Shown one piece after another: positions 16,195-24,768 of a stretch of 64,000 bases of DNA (position 1 is its first letter; each line of letters opens with the position of its first letter). The notes beneath the pieces were generated by a model. It ran no database searches and was not told where the DNA came from. It was given only the letters and a program-made list of their open reading frames with translations. Source of the stretch: Pseudomonas tolaasii NCPPB 2192 (GTDB lineage Bacteria > Pseudomonadota > Gammaproteobacteria > Pseudomonadales > Pseudomonadaceae); NCBI RefSeq assembly GCF_002813445.1, contig NZ_PHHD01000001.1:3286001-3350000 (forward strand), written 5' to 3'. The translations under genes were made by a program, and so were the position numbers.

Positions 16195-16905
16195 ATGCTG
16201 GATCAACTGGAAACCCCAGTGGTCGCCCAAGACGATTCCCAGACCATGTCCGAGAATGTCTTTCGGCGTATCCAGGCGGCCATCGTCAAGGGTGAAATTG
16301 CACCCGGCAGCAAGATCTCCGAGCCGGAACTGGCACGCACCTATGGCATCAGCCGTGGCCCGCTGCGCGAAGCGATCCATCGCCTCGAAGGCCAGCGCCT
16401 GCTGGTGCGCGTGCCTCACGTGGGCGCGCGGGTGGTTTCCCTGAGCCACGCCGAACTCATCGAACTCTATGAAATCCGTGAATCCCTCGAAGGCATGGCC
16501 TGCCGCCTGGCTGCCGAGCGCATGACCGACGCGGAAATCGAAGAGCTGCGCCAGGTGCTGCACACCCACGAACGCGACGAAGCCTTCCAGGCCGGCCTCG
16601 GTTATTACCAGCAGGAAGGCGACTTCGACTTTCATTACCGGATCATCCAGGGCGCCGGCAACCGCACCCTGACTCAAATGCTCTGTGGCGAGCTGTACCA
16701 GTTGGTGCGCATGTACCGCATCCAGTTTTCCGCGACCCCCAATCGTCCACGCCAGGCATTCGCCGAGCATCACCGCATCCTCGACGCGATTGCCGACCGC
16801 GACGGCGAACTGGCCGAACTGTTGATGCGCCGCCACATCGGCGCGTCCAAACGCAACATTGCCCGTCATTTCCCCGGCGGTGCCCCTGAAAGAGGTGAGT
16901 CATGA
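16195..16905 (+). CDS. GntR-family regulator of the propionate (prp) operon
   Basis: A 236-residue GntR/FadR-type regulator. The N-terminal winged helix is at about residues 18-85 (ARTYGISRGPLREAIHRLEG), and the C-terminal FCD effector domain includes ELYEIRESLEGMACRLAAER. It is first in the prp operon and overlaps prpB by four bases (ATGA). It is therefore the likely repressor of 2-methylcitrate-cycle genes in pseudomonads, where this GntR gene replaces the sigma54-dependent PrpR of enterics. Two GTCGAC-centred sites precede it. Confidence 0.92.
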   Translation: MLDQLETPVVAQDDSQTMSENVFRRIQAAIVKGEIAPGSKISEPELARTYGISRGPLREAIHRLEGQRLLVRVPHVGARVVSLSHAELIELYEIRESLEGMACRLAAERMTDAEIEELRQVLHTHERDEAFQAGLGYYQQEGDFDFHYRIIQGAGNRTLTQMLCGELYQLVRMYRIQFSATPNRPRQAFAEHHRILDAIADRDGELAELLMRRHIGASKRNIARHFPGGAPERGES

Positions 16906-17795
16906 GTTCGAACAATAAAAGCACACCCGGCCAGCGTTTCCGTGAGGCGGTCGCCAGCGAGCACCCGCTGCAAGTGGTCGGCGCGATCAACGCCAACCAC
17001 GCGCTGCTGGCCAAGCGCGCAGGCTTCAAGGCGATTTACCTGTCGGGCGGCGGTGTGGCAGCCGGTTCCCTCGGCGTGCCGGACCTGGGGATTACCGGCC
17101 TGGATGACGTGCTGACCGACGTGCGCCGCATCACCGACGTGTGCGACCTGCCGCTGCTGGTGGACGTGGACACCGGTTTCGGTTCTTCGGCCTTCAACGT
17201 GGCGCGCACCGTCAAGTCGATGATCAAGTTCGGCGCGGCCGCCATCCATATCGAAGACCAGGTGGGCGCCAAGCGCTGCGGCCATCGCCCGAATAAAGAA
17301 ATCGTGTCCCAGCAGGAAATGGTCGACCGCATCAAGGCCGCCGTGGACGCGCGTACCGATGACAGCTTCGTGATCATGGCGCGCACCGACGCGCTGGCGG
17401 TCGAAGGCCTGGAGTCGGCGCTGGAGCGTGCCGCCGCTTGCATCGAAGCGGGTGCCGACATGGTGTTCCCGGAAGCCATCACCGAGCTGGACATGTACAA
17501 ACTGTTCGCATCCCGCGTGAAGGCGCCGATCCTGGCCAACATCACCGAGTTCGGCGCTACGCCGCTTTACACCACTGAACAACTGAAATCTGCCGATGTT
17601 TCCATCGTGCTGTACCCGTTGTCGGCCTTCCGCGCCATGAACAAGGCGGCCGAAAACGTCTACACCGCGATCCGTCGCGACGGCACCCAACAGAACGTGA
17701 TCGACACCATGCAAACCCGCATGGAGCTTTACGATCGCATCGACTACCACACCTTCGAGCAGAAGCTTGACGCGCTGTTCGCCGCGAAAAAATAA
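16902..17795 (+). CDS. prpB: 2-methylisocitrate lyase
   Basis: Last step of the 2-methylcitrate cycle: it cleaves 2-methylisocitrate to pyruvate and succinate. The 297 residues have the isocitrate-lyase/PEP-mutase barrel with YLSGGGVAAGSLGVPDLG, the metal-binding DVDTGFG, and the catalytic loop AKRCGHRPNK. Its start overlaps the stop of the GntR gene, and prpC follows after 34 bases. Confidence 0.97.
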   Translation: MSSNNKSTPGQRFREAVASEHPLQVVGAINANHALLAKRAGFKAIYLSGGGVAAGSLGVPDLGITGLDDVLTDVRRITDVCDLPLLVDVDTGFGSSAFNVARTVKSMIKFGAAAIHIEDQVGAKRCGHRPNKEIVSQQEMVDRIKAAVDARTDDSFVIMARTDALAVEGLESALERAAACIEAGADMVFPEAITELDMYKLFASRVKAPILANITEFGATPLYTTEQLKSADVSIVLYPLSAFRAMNKAAENVYTAIRRDGTQQNVIDTMQTRMELYDRIDYHTFEQKLDALFAAKK

Positions 17796-17829
17796 AGCCT
17801 GCGTATAAATACAAAATTGGAGAAGCACC

Positions 17830-18957
17830 ATGGCTGAAGCAAAAGTACTGAGTGGCGCCGGCCTGCGTGGCCAGGTGGCCGGGCAGACCGCACTGTCGAC
17901 CGTGGGCCAGGCCGGCGCCGGGCTGACCTATCGCGGTTACGACGTGCGTGAACTGGCGGCCGATGCGCAGTTTGAAGAAGTCGCCTACCTGTTGCTGTAC
18001 GGCGAACTGCCGAGTAAAACCGAGCTGGCTGCCTACAGCGCCAAGCTGAGCAAACTGCGTGACCTGCCCCAAGCGCTGAAGGAAGTGCTGGAGCGCATCC
18101 CTGCCGACGCCCACCCGATGGACGTGATGCGCACCGGTTGCTCGTTTCTGGGCAACATCGAGCCCGAGAAGGATTTCAGCGCGCAGCATGACGTCACCGA
18201 CCGCCTGCTCGCCGCCTTCCCGGCGATCATGTGCTACTGGTACCGCTTCAGCCACGACGGCAAGCGCATCGACTGCGTGACTGACGAGCCAAGCATCGGC
18301 GGCCACTTCCTGCACCTGTTGCACGGCAAGAAGCCGAGCGAGCTGCACGTCAAGGTGATGAACGTCTCGCTGATTCTCTACGCCGAGCACGAATTCAACG
18401 CTTCGACCTTCACCGCCCGCGTGTGTGCGTCGACCCTGTCCGACTTGTATTCCTGTGTCACCGCCGCCATCGGCTCCCTGCGCGGCCCGCTGCACGGCGG
18501 CGCCAACGAAGCGGCGATGGAAATGATCGAGCGTTTTGGTTCGGCTGAAGAAGCCGTCGAAGGCACCCTCGGCATGCTGGCGCGCAAGGACAAGATCATG
18601 GGCTTCGGTCACGCGATCTACAAAGACAGCGACCCGCGCAATGAAGTGATCAAGGGCTGGGCGAAAAAGCTGGCCGACGAAGTGGGCGACATCGTGTTGT
18701 TCCCGGTCTCCGAAGCCATCGACAAGACCATGTGGGAACAGAAAAAACTGTTCCCCAACGCCGACTTCTACCATGCCTCGGCGTACCACTTCATGGGTAT
18801 TCCAACCAAGCTGTTCACGCCGATTTTCGTGTGCTCGCGCCTGACCGGCTGGGCCGCGCATGTGTTCGAGCAGCGTGCCAATAACCGCATCATCCGTCCA
18901 AGCGCCGAGTACACCGGCGTAGAACAGCGCAAGTTCGTGCCAATCGAACGTCGCTGA
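17830..18957 (+). CDS. prpC: 2-methylcitrate synthase
   Basis: Condenses propionyl-CoA with oxaloacetate. The 375-residue citrate-synthase fold shows GLTYRGYDVRELAADAQFEE, the catalytic-site region GPLHGGANEAAMEMIE, and GFGHAIYKDSDPRNEVIKGW. Its short length and its place in the prp cluster mark it as PrpC and not GltA. GGAG lies before the ATG. A REPIN separates it from acnD. Confidence 0.96.
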   Translation: MAEAKVLSGAGLRGQVAGQTALSTVGQAGAGLTYRGYDVRELAADAQFEEVAYLLLYGELPSKTELAAYSAKLSKLRDLPQALKEVLERIPADAHPMDVMRTGCSFLGNIEPEKDFSAQHDVTDRLLAAFPAIMCYWYRFSHDGKRIDCVTDEPSIGGHFLHLLHGKKPSELHVKVMNVSLILYAEHEFNASTFTARVCASTLSDLYSCVTAAIGSLRGPLHGGANEAAMEMIERFGSAEEAVEGTLGMLARKDKIMGFGHAIYKDSDPRNEVIKGWAKKLADEVGDIVLFPVSEAIDKTMWEQKKLFPNADFYHASAYHFMGIPTKLFTPIFVCSRLTGWAAHVFEQRANNRIIRPSAEYTGVEQRKFVPIERR

Positions 18958-18994
18958 GTGGGATGAACCGAGCACACGGGCCAATGTGCTTTTC

Positions 18995-19081
18995 TGTGGG
19001 AGCTGGCTTGCCTGCGATTGGATCACTGCGGTGTAACAGGTACACCGCGTTGATGCCATCGCAGGCAAGCCAGCTCCCACA
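18995..19081. repeat. REPIN
   Basis: Arms TGTGGGAGCTGGCTTGCC (18995) and the complement ending CTCCCACA (19081), with a GCGGTGTA/TACACCGC inverted repeat inside. It sits within the prp operon between prpC and acnD, where it could affect relative mRNA stability. Confidence 0.92.
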
Positions 19082-19141
19082 AAGAGCCCGGCCAGTGTCG
19101 ACTGTTCGCCCTGTGAACCTACCGTGACCGAGTCCTGACCG

Positions 19142-21736
19142 ATGAACACTGAATTTCGCAAACCGCTGCCCGGCAGCCGCCTGGATTTCTTCGACGCCCG
19201 GGCGGCTGTCGAAGCCATCACCCCCGGCGCCTACGCCACCTTGCCTTACACCTCCCGCGTGCTCGCGGAAAACCTCGTCCGCCGTTGCGACCCGGCCACC
19301 CTCAATGCGTCCCTGAGCCAGCTGATCGAGCGCAAGCGCGACCTCGACTTTCCATGGTTCCCCGCCCGTGTGGTGTGCCACGACATCCTCGGCCAGACCG
19401 CCCTGGTGGACCTCGCCGGCCTGCGCGATGCCATCGCCCAGCAAGGTGGCGACCCGGCGCAGGTCAACCCGGTGGTGCCCACCCAACTGATCGTCGACCA
19501 CTCCCTGGCCGTCGAAGCCGGTGGTTTCGACCCGCAGGCGTTCGAGAAAAACCGCGCCATCGAAGACCGCCGCAACGAAGACCGTTTCCACTTTATCGAG
19601 TGGACCAAAAAGGCCTTCAAGAACGTCGACGTGATCCCGCCGGGCAACGGCATCATGCACCAGATCAACCTGGAGAAAATGTCCCCGGTGATCCAGGTGC
19701 GTGACGGCGTGGCCTTCCCCGACACCTGCGTCGGCACCGACAGCCACACCCCCCACGTGGACGCGCTGGGCGTGATCGCCATTGGCGTCGGCGGCCTTGA
19801 AGCCGAGAGTGTCATGCTCGGCCGCGCCTCGTGGATGCGCCTGCCGGAAAGCGTCGGCGTGGAGCTGACGGGCAAGCTGCAGCCCGGCATCACTGCCACC
19901 GATATGGTGCTGGCGCTGACCGAGTTCCTGCGCAAGCAAAAAGTCGTCGGCGCGTGGCTGGAGTTCTTCGGCGAAGGGGCCTCGGCCCTCACACTGGGCG
20001 ACCGCGCGACCATCTCCAACATGGCCCCGGAATATGGCGCCACGGCGGCGATGTTCTATATCGACCAGCAGACCATTGCCTACCTCAAACTCACCGGCCG
20101 CGAAGACGAGCAAGTCACCCTGGTGGAGCAATACGCCCGCCACACCGGCCTGTGGGCCGATGACCTCAAAGGCGCGCGCTACGAGCGCGGCCTGACGTTC
20201 GACCTGTCCAGCGTCGTGCGCAACATGGCCGGTCCGAGCAACCCGCACGCCCGCGTCGCCACCAGCGACCTGGCGGCCAAGGGGATCAGCGGCCAATGGG
20301 AAGAAGTGCCCGGCCAAATGCCCGACGGCGCGGTCATCATTGCGGCCATCACCAGTTGCACCAACACCAGCAACCCGCGCAACGTGATCGCCGCAGGCCT
20401 GTTGGCGCGCAACGCCAACAAGCTCGGGCTGGCGCGCAAGCCGTGGGTCAAATCCTCGCTGGCGCCGGGCTCGAAAACCGTGGCCATGTACCTGGAGGAA
20501 GCCGGCTTGGGCCATGAGCTGGAAAAGCTCGGCTTCGGCGTGGTGGCGTTTGCCTGCACCACCTGCAACGGCATGTCGGGCGCGCTCGACCCGGTGATCC
20601 AGCAGGAAATCATCGACCGCGACCTGTACGCCACCGCCGTGTTGTCGGGTAACCGCAACTTTGACGGGCGCATTCACCCGTACGCCAAGCAAGCTTTCCT
20701 CGCTTCGCCACCGCTGGTGGTGGCTTACGCGATTGCGGGCACCATCCGTTTTGACATCGAAAAGGACGTGCTGGGCCTCGACGCCAACGGCAAGGAAATC
20801 CGCCTGAAAGACATCTGGCCGAGCGACGAAGAAATCGACGCGGTGGTCAAGTCTGCGGTCAAGCCGGAGCAGTTCCGCAAGGTCTACATCCCGATGTTTG
20901 CCATCCACGAAGACACCGGCCCGAAAGTTGCGCCGCTGTATGACTGGCGCCCGCAAAGCACCTACATCCGCCGCCCGCCGTACTGGGAAGGCGCGCTGGC
21001 CGGGGCGCGGCCGCTCAAGGGCATGCGCCCGCTGGCGGTGCTGCCCGACAACATCACCACCGACCACCTGTCGCCCTCCAACGCGATCATGCTGGACAGT
21101 GCCGCCGGTGAGTACCTGGCGAAAATGGGCTTGCCGGAAGTCGACTTCAACTCTTACGCGACGCATCGCGGCGACCACCTGACCGCGCAGCGCGCGACGT
21201 TCGCCAACCCGAAACTGTTCAACGAAATGGTCCAGGAAAACGGCAAGGTCAAACAGGGCTCGCTGGCGCGGATCGAGCCGGAAGGCCAAGTCACGCGGAT
21301 GTGGGAAGCCATCGAAACCTACATGGAGCGCAAACAGCCGCTGATCATCATCGCAGGCGCTGACTACGGCCAGGGTTCGTCCCGTGACTGGGCGGCCAAG
21401 GGTGTACGCCTGGCGGGTGTTGAAGCAATTGCCGCCGAAGGTTTTGAGCGTATCCACCGCACCAACCTGGTGGGCATGGGCGTGTTGCCGCTGGAGTTTC
21501 TGCCGGGCACCGATCGCCATACGCTGAAGATCGACGGCAGCGAAACCTACGACGTGGTGGGCGAGCGCACCCCGCGCGCGCAGCTGACGCTGGTGATCAA
21601 CCGCAAGAATGGCGAGCGTGTCGAAGTGCCGGTGACCTGCCGCCTGGACACCGCCGAAGAAGTGTCGATCTACGAGGCGGGCGGCGTGTTGCAACGTTTT
21701 GCCCAGGACTTCCTGGAATCGGCGGCCACCGCTTAA
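19142..21736 (+). CDS. acnD: Fe/S-dependent 2-methylcitrate dehydratase
   Basis: An aconitase-family enzyme of 864 residues that dehydrates 2-methylcitrate to a 2-methylaconitate isomer, which PrpF then converts. [4Fe-4S] ligands are seen in ITSCTNTSNPRN and in FACTTCNGMSG. The swivel domain has ADYGQGSSRDWAAKG. Adjacency to prpF, 10 bases downstream, sets it apart from the housekeeping aconitases. Confidence 0.96.
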   Translation: MNTEFRKPLPGSRLDFFDARAAVEAITPGAYATLPYTSRVLAENLVRRCDPATLNASLSQLIERKRDLDFPWFPARVVCHDILGQTALVDLAGLRDAIAQQGGDPAQVNPVVPTQLIVDHSLAVEAGGFDPQAFEKNRAIEDRRNEDRFHFIEWTKKAFKNVDVIPPGNGIMHQINLEKMSPVIQVRDGVAFPDTCVGTDSHTPHVDALGVIAIGVGGLEAESVMLGRASWMRLPESVGVELTGKLQPGITATDMVLALTEFLRKQKVVGAWLEFFGEGASALTLGDRATISNMAPEYGATAAMFYIDQQTIAYLKLTGREDEQVTLVEQYARHTGLWADDLKGARYERGLTFDLSSVVRNMAGPSNPHARVATSDLAAKGISGQWEEVPGQMPDGAVIIAAITSCTNTSNPRNVIAAGLLARNANKLGLARKPWVKSSLAPGSKTVAMYLEEAGLGHELEKLGFGVVAFACTTCNGMSGALDPVIQQEIIDRDLYATAVLSGNRNFDGRIHPYAKQAFLASPPLVVAYAIAGTIRFDIEKDVLGLDANGKEIRLKDIWPSDEEIDAVVKSAVKPEQFRKVYIPMFAIHEDTGPKVAPLYDWRPQSTYIRRPPYWEGALAGARPLKGMRPLAVLPDNITTDHLSPSNAIMLDSAAGEYLAKMGLPEVDFNSYATHRGDHLTAQRATFANPKLFNEMVQENGKVKQGSLARIEPEGQVTRMWEAIETYMERKQPLIIIAGADYGQGSSRDWAAKGVRLAGVEAIAAEGFERIHRTNLVGMGVLPLEFLPGTDRHTLKIDGSETYDVVGERTPRAQLTLVINRKNGERVEVPVTCRLDTAEEVSIYEAGGVLQRFAQDFLESAATA

Positions 21737-21746
21737 GGGGACAACC

Positions 21747-22937
21747 ATGGCACACGTTGCGCAAATCAAAATCCCCGCCACTTACATGCGTGGCGGCACC
21801 AGCAAGGGCGTGTTTTTCAGCCTCGAGGACCTGCCCGAAGCGGCGCAGGTGCCGGGCGCCGCGCGCGATGCCTTGCTGTTGCGGGTGATCGGCAGCCCCG
21901 ACCCCTATGACAAGCAAATCGACGGCATGGGCGGAGCGACCTCCAGCACCAGCAAAACCGTGATCCTGGCCAAAAGCACCCGCGCCGGGCACGACGTGGA
22001 CTACCTGTTCGGTCAGGTGTCCATCGACAAGCCATTCGTGGACTGGAGCGGCAACTGCGGCAACCTGTCGGCGGCGGTGGGCTCGTTTGCCATCAGCGCC
22101 GGGCTGGTAGACCCGGCCCGCGTGCCCCACAACGGCGTGGCCGTGGTGCGGGTGTGGCAGGCCAATATCGGCAAGACCATCATCGCCCACGTGCCAATTA
22201 CCGATGGCGCGGTGCAGGAAACCGGTGATTTCGAACTCGACGGCGTGACCTTCCCGGCCGCCGAAGTGCAGCTGGAATTCATGGACCCGGCAGCGGAAGA
22301 AGAGGGCGGCGGCGGTTCGATGTTCCCCACCGGCAACCTGATCGACGACCTGGAGGTGCCGGGTGTCGGCACCTTCAAGGCCACGCTGATCAACGCGGGC
22401 ATCCCGACGATTTTCATCAACGCCGAAGACCTCGGCTACACCGGCACCGAGCTGCAAGGCGCAATCAACAGCGACCCGAAAGCCCTGGCGATGTTCGAGA
22501 CCGTGCGCGCCCATGGCGCCTTGCGCATGGGCCTGATCAAACACCTGGACGAAGCCGCCCAACGCCAGCACACGCCGAAGGTGGCGTTTGTGGCCAAACC
22601 TGCGGACTACGTGGCGTCGAGCGGCAAGGCGATAAAGGCCGGTGACGTGGATTTGCTGGTGCGCGCGCTGTCGATGGGCAAACTGCACCACGCGATGATG
22701 GGCACGGCGGCCGTGGCGATTGGCACGGCGGCGGCCATTTCCGGGACCCTGGTCAACCTGGCGGCGGGTGGTGTAGAGCGCAACGCGGTGAGGTTCGGGC
22801 ATCCGTCCGGCACCTTGCGTGTGGGCGCCGAAGCCAGCCAGGTGGACGGCGAATGGGTGGTGAAAAAAGCCATCATGAGCCGCAGCGCGCGAGTGTTGAT
22901 GGAGGGCTTCGTGCGCGTGCCCGGCGACGCCTTTTAA
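21747..22937 (+). CDS. prpF: 2-methylaconitate cis-trans isomerase
   Basis: A PrpF-family protein of 396 residues with the diaminopimelate-epimerase-like fold. It isomerises the AcnD product so it can be rehydrated to 2-methylisocitrate. Recognisable segments are IPATYMRGGTSKGVFF, GGATSSTSKTVIL and DWSGNCGNLSAAVG. The true start is ATG 21747, which follows the acnD stop with AAGGGG before it. A frame from 21699 would overlap acnD. Confidence 0.95.
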   Translation: MAHVAQIKIPATYMRGGTSKGVFFSLEDLPEAAQVPGAARDALLLRVIGSPDPYDKQIDGMGGATSSTSKTVILAKSTRAGHDVDYLFGQVSIDKPFVDWSGNCGNLSAAVGSFAISAGLVDPARVPHNGVAVVRVWQANIGKTIIAHVPITDGAVQETGDFELDGVTFPAAEVQLEFMDPAAEEEGGGGSMFPTGNLIDDLEVPGVGTFKATLINAGIPTIFINAEDLGYTGTELQGAINSDPKALAMFETVRAHGALRMGLIKHLDEAAQRQHTPKVAFVAKPADYVASSGKAIKAGDVDLLVRALSMGKLHHAMMGTAAVAIGTAAAISGTLVNLAAGGVERNAVRFGHPSGTLRVGAEASQVDGEWVVKKAIMSRSARVLMEGFVRVPGDAF

Positions 22938-22940
22938 TTG

Positions 22941-23073
22941 ATCGTTCCCACGCTCCGCGTGGGAATGCATCACGTGACGCTCCGCGTCACCATTGCGCAG
23001 GACTTGATCCTTGCGTCGATGGCTGGACGCGGAGCGTCCCGGGCGGCATTCCCACGCAGAGCGTGGGAACGAT
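22941..23073. repeat. Second-type palindromic repeat element
   Basis: A 133-base unit flanked by ATCGTTCCCACGCTCCGCGT at the left and a near-complement ending GTGGGAACGAT at the right. Each end is itself a hairpin (CCCACGCTCCGCGTGGG). The centre carries smaller hairpins (GTGACGCTCCGCGTCAC). It is not related to the TGTGGGAGC REP family. It sits between prpF and prpD inside the operon. Confidence 0.85.
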
Positions 23074-23154
23074 CCAAGCAGGCAATCAGACCTGCCAAAA
23101 AACCATTAACCGTAAGCCCGAGGACTAACCCCAACTAATCTTTGGAGTACTGCC

Positions 23155-24639
23155 ATGAGCGCCAACGTCGACCAGAACAACCGCCCCGACTACGACCAGG
23201 TTTTGCAGGACATTGCCGATTACGTCCTCACTTACCGGATCGAATCCCAGGCCGCTCTGGACACCGCCCGCAACTGCCTGATGGACACCCTGGGTTGCGG
23301 CCTGCTGGCCCTGCGCTTCCCCGAGTGCACCAAGCACCTGGGGCCTGTCGTCGAAGGCACGGTCGTACCCTTTGGCGCGCGTGTACCCGGCACATCGTTT
23401 CGCCTGGACCCGGTGAAAGCCGCGTGGGACATCGGCTGCATCGTGCGCTGGCTCGACTACAACGACACCTGGCTCGCCGCCGAGTGGGGCCACCCCTCCG
23501 ACAACCTCGGCGGCATCCTCGCCGTGGCCGATCACCTCTCGCAAAAACGCGTGGCCAATGGCGATGCGCCGCTGACCGTGCGTGCGGTGCTGGAAGCGAT
23601 GATCATGGCCCACGAAATCCAGGGCGTGATCGCCTTGGAAAACTCTTTCAACCGTGTAGGGCTTGATCACGTATTACTGGTGAAAGTCGCCTCCACGGCC
23701 GTTACTGCCAAGCTGATGGGTGCCAACCGTGAACAACTGCTGGCGGCCCTGTCCCACGCGTTTGTCGATGGCCAGGCCTTGCGCACTTACCGTCACGCGC
23801 CGAATGCGGGCTCGCGCAAGTCCTGGGCGGCGGGGGACGCTTCGAGCCGTGGCGTGCGCCTGGCGGATATCGCACTGCGCGGCGAGATGGGCATTCCCGG
23901 CGTGTTGAGTGCGCCTCAGTGGGGCTTCTACGACGTGCTGTTCAGCCACACCAACAAGGATTTGGCGCTCAAGCCCGAGGACAAGCGCGCGTTCAGCCTG
24001 TCCCAGCCTTACGGCACTTACGTGATGGAAAACGTGCTGTTCAAGATCAGCTTCCCCGCCGAATTTCACGCGCAAACCGCGTGCGAGGCGGCGGTGACCT
24101 TACACCCGCAGGTCAAGCATCGGTTGCATGACATCGCGCGCATCGTGATCACCACCCATGAGTCGGCGATCCGCATCATTTCCAAGGTCGGCCAACTGGC
24201 CAACGCCGCCGACCGTGACCACTGCCTGCAATACATGACCGCCGTGCCAGTGGCCTTCGGCAATCTGGTGGCGGAGCAGTACGAAGATGAATTCCACGCC
24301 GCGCACCCGATCATCGACGAGTTGCGCGCCAAGATGGAAATCGTCGAAGACCCGCGTTACAGCCGTGAATACCTGGAGGCCGATAAACGCTCCATCGCCA
24401 ACGCGGTGCAGGTGTTTTTCAAGGACGGCTCCAGCACCGAACAGGTGGCCGTGGAATACCCGATCGGCCACCGCCGCCGCCGGGCAGACGGCATTCCATT
24501 GCTGGAAGACAAGTTCAAGGCCAACCTGGCCACGCGGTTTACCGCGCAGCGCAGCGGGGAGATTTTTGCGTTGTGCAAGGATCAGGCGCGGCTTGAGGCC
24601 ACGCCGGTCAACCGATTTATGGACCTGTTCGTGATCTGA
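23155..24639 (+). CDS. prpD: 2-methylcitrate dehydratase
   Basis: A PrpD-family protein of 494 residues that lacks an iron-sulfur cluster. Typical blocks are SQAALDTARNCLMDTLGCGL, WLDYNDTWLAAEWGHPSDN and the basic HRRRRADGIPLLEDKF near the end. It is the last gene of the propionate operon. Its presence beside acnD-prpF means the window encodes both routes from 2-methylcitrate to 2-methylisocitrate. A REPIN follows its stop codon. Confidence 0.96.
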   Translation: MSANVDQNNRPDYDQVLQDIADYVLTYRIESQAALDTARNCLMDTLGCGLLALRFPECTKHLGPVVEGTVVPFGARVPGTSFRLDPVKAAWDIGCIVRWLDYNDTWLAAEWGHPSDNLGGILAVADHLSQKRVANGDAPLTVRAVLEAMIMAHEIQGVIALENSFNRVGLDHVLLVKVASTAVTAKLMGANREQLLAALSHAFVDGQALRTYRHAPNAGSRKSWAAGDASSRGVRLADIALRGEMGIPGVLSAPQWGFYDVLFSHTNKDLALKPEDKRAFSLSQPYGTYVMENVLFKISFPAEFHAQTACEAAVTLHPQVKHRLHDIARIVITTHESAIRIISKVGQLANAADRDHCLQYMTAVPVAFGNLVAEQYEDEFHAAHPIIDELRAKMEIVEDPRYSREYLEADKRSIANAVQVFFKDGSSTEQVAVEYPIGHRRRRADGIPLLEDKFKANLATRFTAQRSGEIFALCKDQARLEATPVNRFMDLFVI

Positions 24640-24655
24640 ATAACAACGCGGTCAA

Positions 24656-24743
24656 TGTGGGAGCTGGCTTGCCTGCGATAGCGGTCTATCTGTGCCATCT
24701 GTGTGGCTGACCTACCGCTATCGCAGGCAAGCCAGCTCCCACA
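24656..24743. repeat. REPIN
   Basis: Arms TGTGGGAGCTGGCTTGCC (24656) and the complement ending CTCCCACA (24743), with an inner AGCGGT/ACCGCT pair. It lies between convergent prpD and the ABC ATPase. Confidence 0.92.
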
Positions 24744-24768
24744 GTTTGTTTTGTGTTGCTCAAGGCAA

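Noticed and set aside
18890..21781. 963-codon open frame on the minus strand opposite acnD
   Set aside because: It is a shadow of the high-GC acnD reading frame. It has no family-like motifs, overlaps acnD fully, and acnD itself is unmistakable.
22941..23073. Possible insertion sequence or MITE between prpF and prpD
   Set aside because: It has inverted ends but I see no target duplication and no transposase, so it is listed only as a palindromic repeat.
5007..24743. Possible CRISPR array from recurring TGTGGGAGC units
   Set aside because: The copies are scattered singly or in inverted pairs kilobases apart, with no regular spacers and no cas genes. They are REP elements.
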